From JAPSGM01 sp963777045 (GTDB lineage: Bacteria > Chloroflexota > Limnocylindria > QHBO01): a DNA stretch of 64,000 bases. The DNA is taken from contig CAVZPD010000001.1 of the NCBI GenBank assembly GCA_963777045.1, positions 32,086 through 96,085 on the forward strand. The letters run 5' to 3'. A model generated the notes under the pieces. It searched no databases. It had not been told where the DNA came from and saw nothing but the letters and a program-made list of their open reading frames with translations. Position 1 is the first letter of the stretch. Each line of letters opens with the position of its first letter. The translations under genes were made by a program, and so were the position numbers. This document shows positions 62,582 to 64,000 of this stretch, in pieces.

Positions 62582-62740
62582 GAAACCTATTGAGCATGCC
62601 ACCCCCTCGTCGCATCCCCGACATGCACTGAAGCGACCGCTCTGCCAATAGGTTTGGCAATGCCGTGCAGCTCACCACCGTCCGCGCGCGGAAGCAGCGT
62701 GTCGGCGCACCGCTACGACTCAAGGTGCTCAATAGGTCTG
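62582..62740. repeat. Three copies of a CAATAGGTYT motif
   Basis: GCTCAATAGGTTTC occurs on the minus strand at 62595-62582, CCAATAGGTTTGG at 62645-62657 and GCTCAATAGGTCTG at 62727-62740. The first two are inverted relative to each other. They occupy the spacer downstream of the membrane cyclase. The rest of 62569-62844 shows no gene. Confidence 0.5.
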
Positions 62741-62844
62741 AAAGGGCGATCCGGAGGCCAGTGCGAGATGCGTCATGACGTCCACTGCGCGTCGATCAGG
62801 CGCGCGTGGTCCTCCCCCAGCCGCCTTCGCCCCCGGCCGTGTGA

Positions 62845-64000
62845 CTACCCGCGCCGGCCCACCAGGTACCAGGTCTCCATCTCGCCCTTGCCCTTGACCG
62901 GGACCGTGCCGCGCGGCTCGCACACGAACTCGTCGCCCAGCAGGTCGTAGGTGGCCCGCGTGATCTGGATGCGACCGGGCGTGCCGTCGGTCTGCATGCG
63001 GCCGGCGGTGTTCACCGCGTCGCCCCACAGGTCGTAGAGGAACCGCTTGCGACCGATGACGCCGGCCACCACCGGCCCCGAGTTGATCCCGATCCGCAGC
63101 TCGAACCCCAGCGAGCCGACCGCGCCCTCCTCTCGCACCGCCTCCAGCATGTCCAGTCCCAGCAGCGCCAGTGCCCGGGCGTGGTCCGCACGCGGCTCCG
63201 GGATCCCGGCAGCCACCATGTAGCAGTCGCCGATGGTCTTGATCTTCTCGAGCTGGTAGCGATCGGCCAGGTCGTCGAAGTGGCCGAACAGCCGGTCCAG
63301 CATCTCCACCACGCGCGCGGGTGAGACGCGCTCCGCCATCGGCGTGAAGTCCACGACATCGGCGAAGAGGATGGAGGCCGATGTGAAGGCATCGGCGATC
63401 GTCTGGGGCGCCGCCTTCAGCTTGTCGGCGATGGAGCGCGGCAGGATGTTGAGGAGCAGCGTCTCCGCCCGGTCCTGGGCCTCCTGGCGCTGCCTGGCAA
63501 AGACGGCGAGCAGGGTGAAGACCACCGCGCCGCCCACGACCACGTTGAGGGCCAGCATGGTGGTGCTGAACCAGGTCGGCAGCTGCGACAGGCCACCGCT
63601 CAGCTCGCCCGCGATGCCCGCCCCCAGGAAGGCGGCCGCGAAGAGTGCGAACCAGCCGATGCTGGCGCGCACGCTGCCGAACACGAGCGCGCCCATCGGT
63701 CCGAGCAGGCCCCACAGGCCAACCGCGCCCGACATCAGGAGGCCGCCGGTGGGCCACATCGAGAGTGTGGGCGCCAGGATGATGTCGAGCAGCTGGATTC
63801 GGAGCAGGAGCTCGAAGTTCCGCGTGCGGGCGAACAGGCCGATGGAGGCCACCGAGACCACGAAGTAGGCGAACGCCACCGATCCGGCGGGTGCGCCGAG
63901 GGCCAGGTAGAGGGTGGCCCACGTGAGCGAGATGGGCCAGATGAGCACCGCCAGGTAGACCAGCAGCGCCTTGCGGCCCCGCGTCTCCGCGTCGTCGTTC
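62845..64000 (-). CDS. Membrane-bound class III adenylate/guanylate cyclase (5' end outside window)
   Basis: At least 384 residues. The frame is open through the window edge (NDDAETRGRKALLVYLAVLI), so the start lies outside. Six hydrophobic helices precede a coiled segment (ARQRQEAQDRAETLLLNILP) and an intact cyclase domain with Asp in LFADVVDFTPMAERV, Asp in IKTIGDCYMVAAG, and Asn/Arg in WGDAVNTAGRMQ. The GINSGPVVAGVIGRKRFLYDLWG block is typical of the CHD membrane type. It should form a homodimer and make cAMP. Confidence 0.92.
   Translation of the reverse strand, partial: NDDAETRGRKALLVYLAVLIWPISLTWATLYLALGAPAGSVAFAYFVVSVASIGLFARTRNFELLLRIQLLDIILAPTLSMWPTGGLLMSGAVGLWGLLGPMGALVFGSVRASIGWFALFAAAFLGAGIAGELSGGLSQLPTWFSTTMLALNVVVGGAVVFTLLAVFARQRQEAQDRAETLLLNILPRSIADKLKAAPQTIADAFTSASILFADVVDFTPMAERVSPARVVEMLDRLFGHFDDLADRYQLEKIKTIGDCYMVAAGIPEPRADHARALALLGLDMLEAVREEGAVGSLGFELRIGINSGPVVAGVIGRKRFLYDLWGDAVNTAGRMQTDGTPGRIQITRATYDLLGDEFVCEPRGTVPVKGKGEMETWYLVGRRG

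Overview
This 64 kb window of high-GC DNA is most likely a chromosome fragment of a Chloroflexota-type bacterium (Ellin6529/Limnocylindria-like; this placement is inference from gene content, as no search was run). The markers are a conserved infC-rpmI-rplT-pheS-pheT operon, thrS, typA, a heliorhodopsin, many class III nucleotide cyclases fused to ATPase or TPR modules, and UvrD2-type and RhlE-type helicases. I see no tRNA, rRNA, phage, transposase or CRISPR locus.

Layout. 0-2.6 kb: translation operon on the minus strand, with infC apparently starting at AUA. 2.6-6.0 kb: a TrkA-C membrane protein, a VOC protein, a cluster of palindromic repeats and thrS. 6.0-9.6 kb: heliorhodopsin directly downstream of paaABCD, the aerobic phenylacetyl-CoA epoxidase. 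9.6-13.5 kb: small conserved proteins, a diacylglycerol kinase-family protein, a membrane-anchored sulfite-oxidase-like enzyme and an alpha/beta hydrolase. 13.5-17.3 kb: a 1291-residue twin-cyclase/ATPase. 17.4-28.8 kb: accessory genes (DUF11 secreted protein, SQR-like flavoprotein, GNAT, DUF72, DUF4112, zinc peptidase, PRC barrels, TPR-cyclase, MetE-like protein, haem-binding protein), with a structured repeat array at 20.2-20.6 kb. 28.8-41.2 kb: a USP-like protein, DEAD-box helicase, a four-gene run ending in an ABC exporter, a cyclase/ATPase/TPR regulator, DUF2254 and an MFS exporter, with gene debris at 28.9-29.1 and 37.5-37.7 kb. 41.3-41.8 kb: a repeat-rich spacer. 41.9-52.3 kb: typA, an ECF sigma/anti-sigma/lipoprotein module, a lipoprotein coupled to a calcium-repeat secreted protein, a PaaK-like ligase and a TreS-like GH13 enzyme. 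52.3-64 kb: aldo/keto reductase, MerR-cyclase, VOC proteins, SLH protein, UvrD2-like helicase, acyl-ACP desaturase, a second ECF module and a membrane cyclase running off the end.

How it fits together. Five proteins carry six class III cyclase domains, joined to zinc ribbons, NTPases, TPRs, a MerR-like helix-turn-helix or a membrane anchor. Cyclic nucleotide signalling therefore dominates the regulatory content, alongside two ECF sigma modules with surface cargo. Metabolic genes suggest an aerobic heterotroph using phenylacetate.

Sequence quality. Single-base frame breaks occur in thrS, typA, paaC, paaD, the TreS-like gene and the calcium-repeat gene. Because thrS is essential and the downstream frames stay perfectly conserved, residual assembly indels are more likely than real pseudogenes. 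Three other loci (24.8, 28.9 and 37.5 kb) look like true gene remnants.
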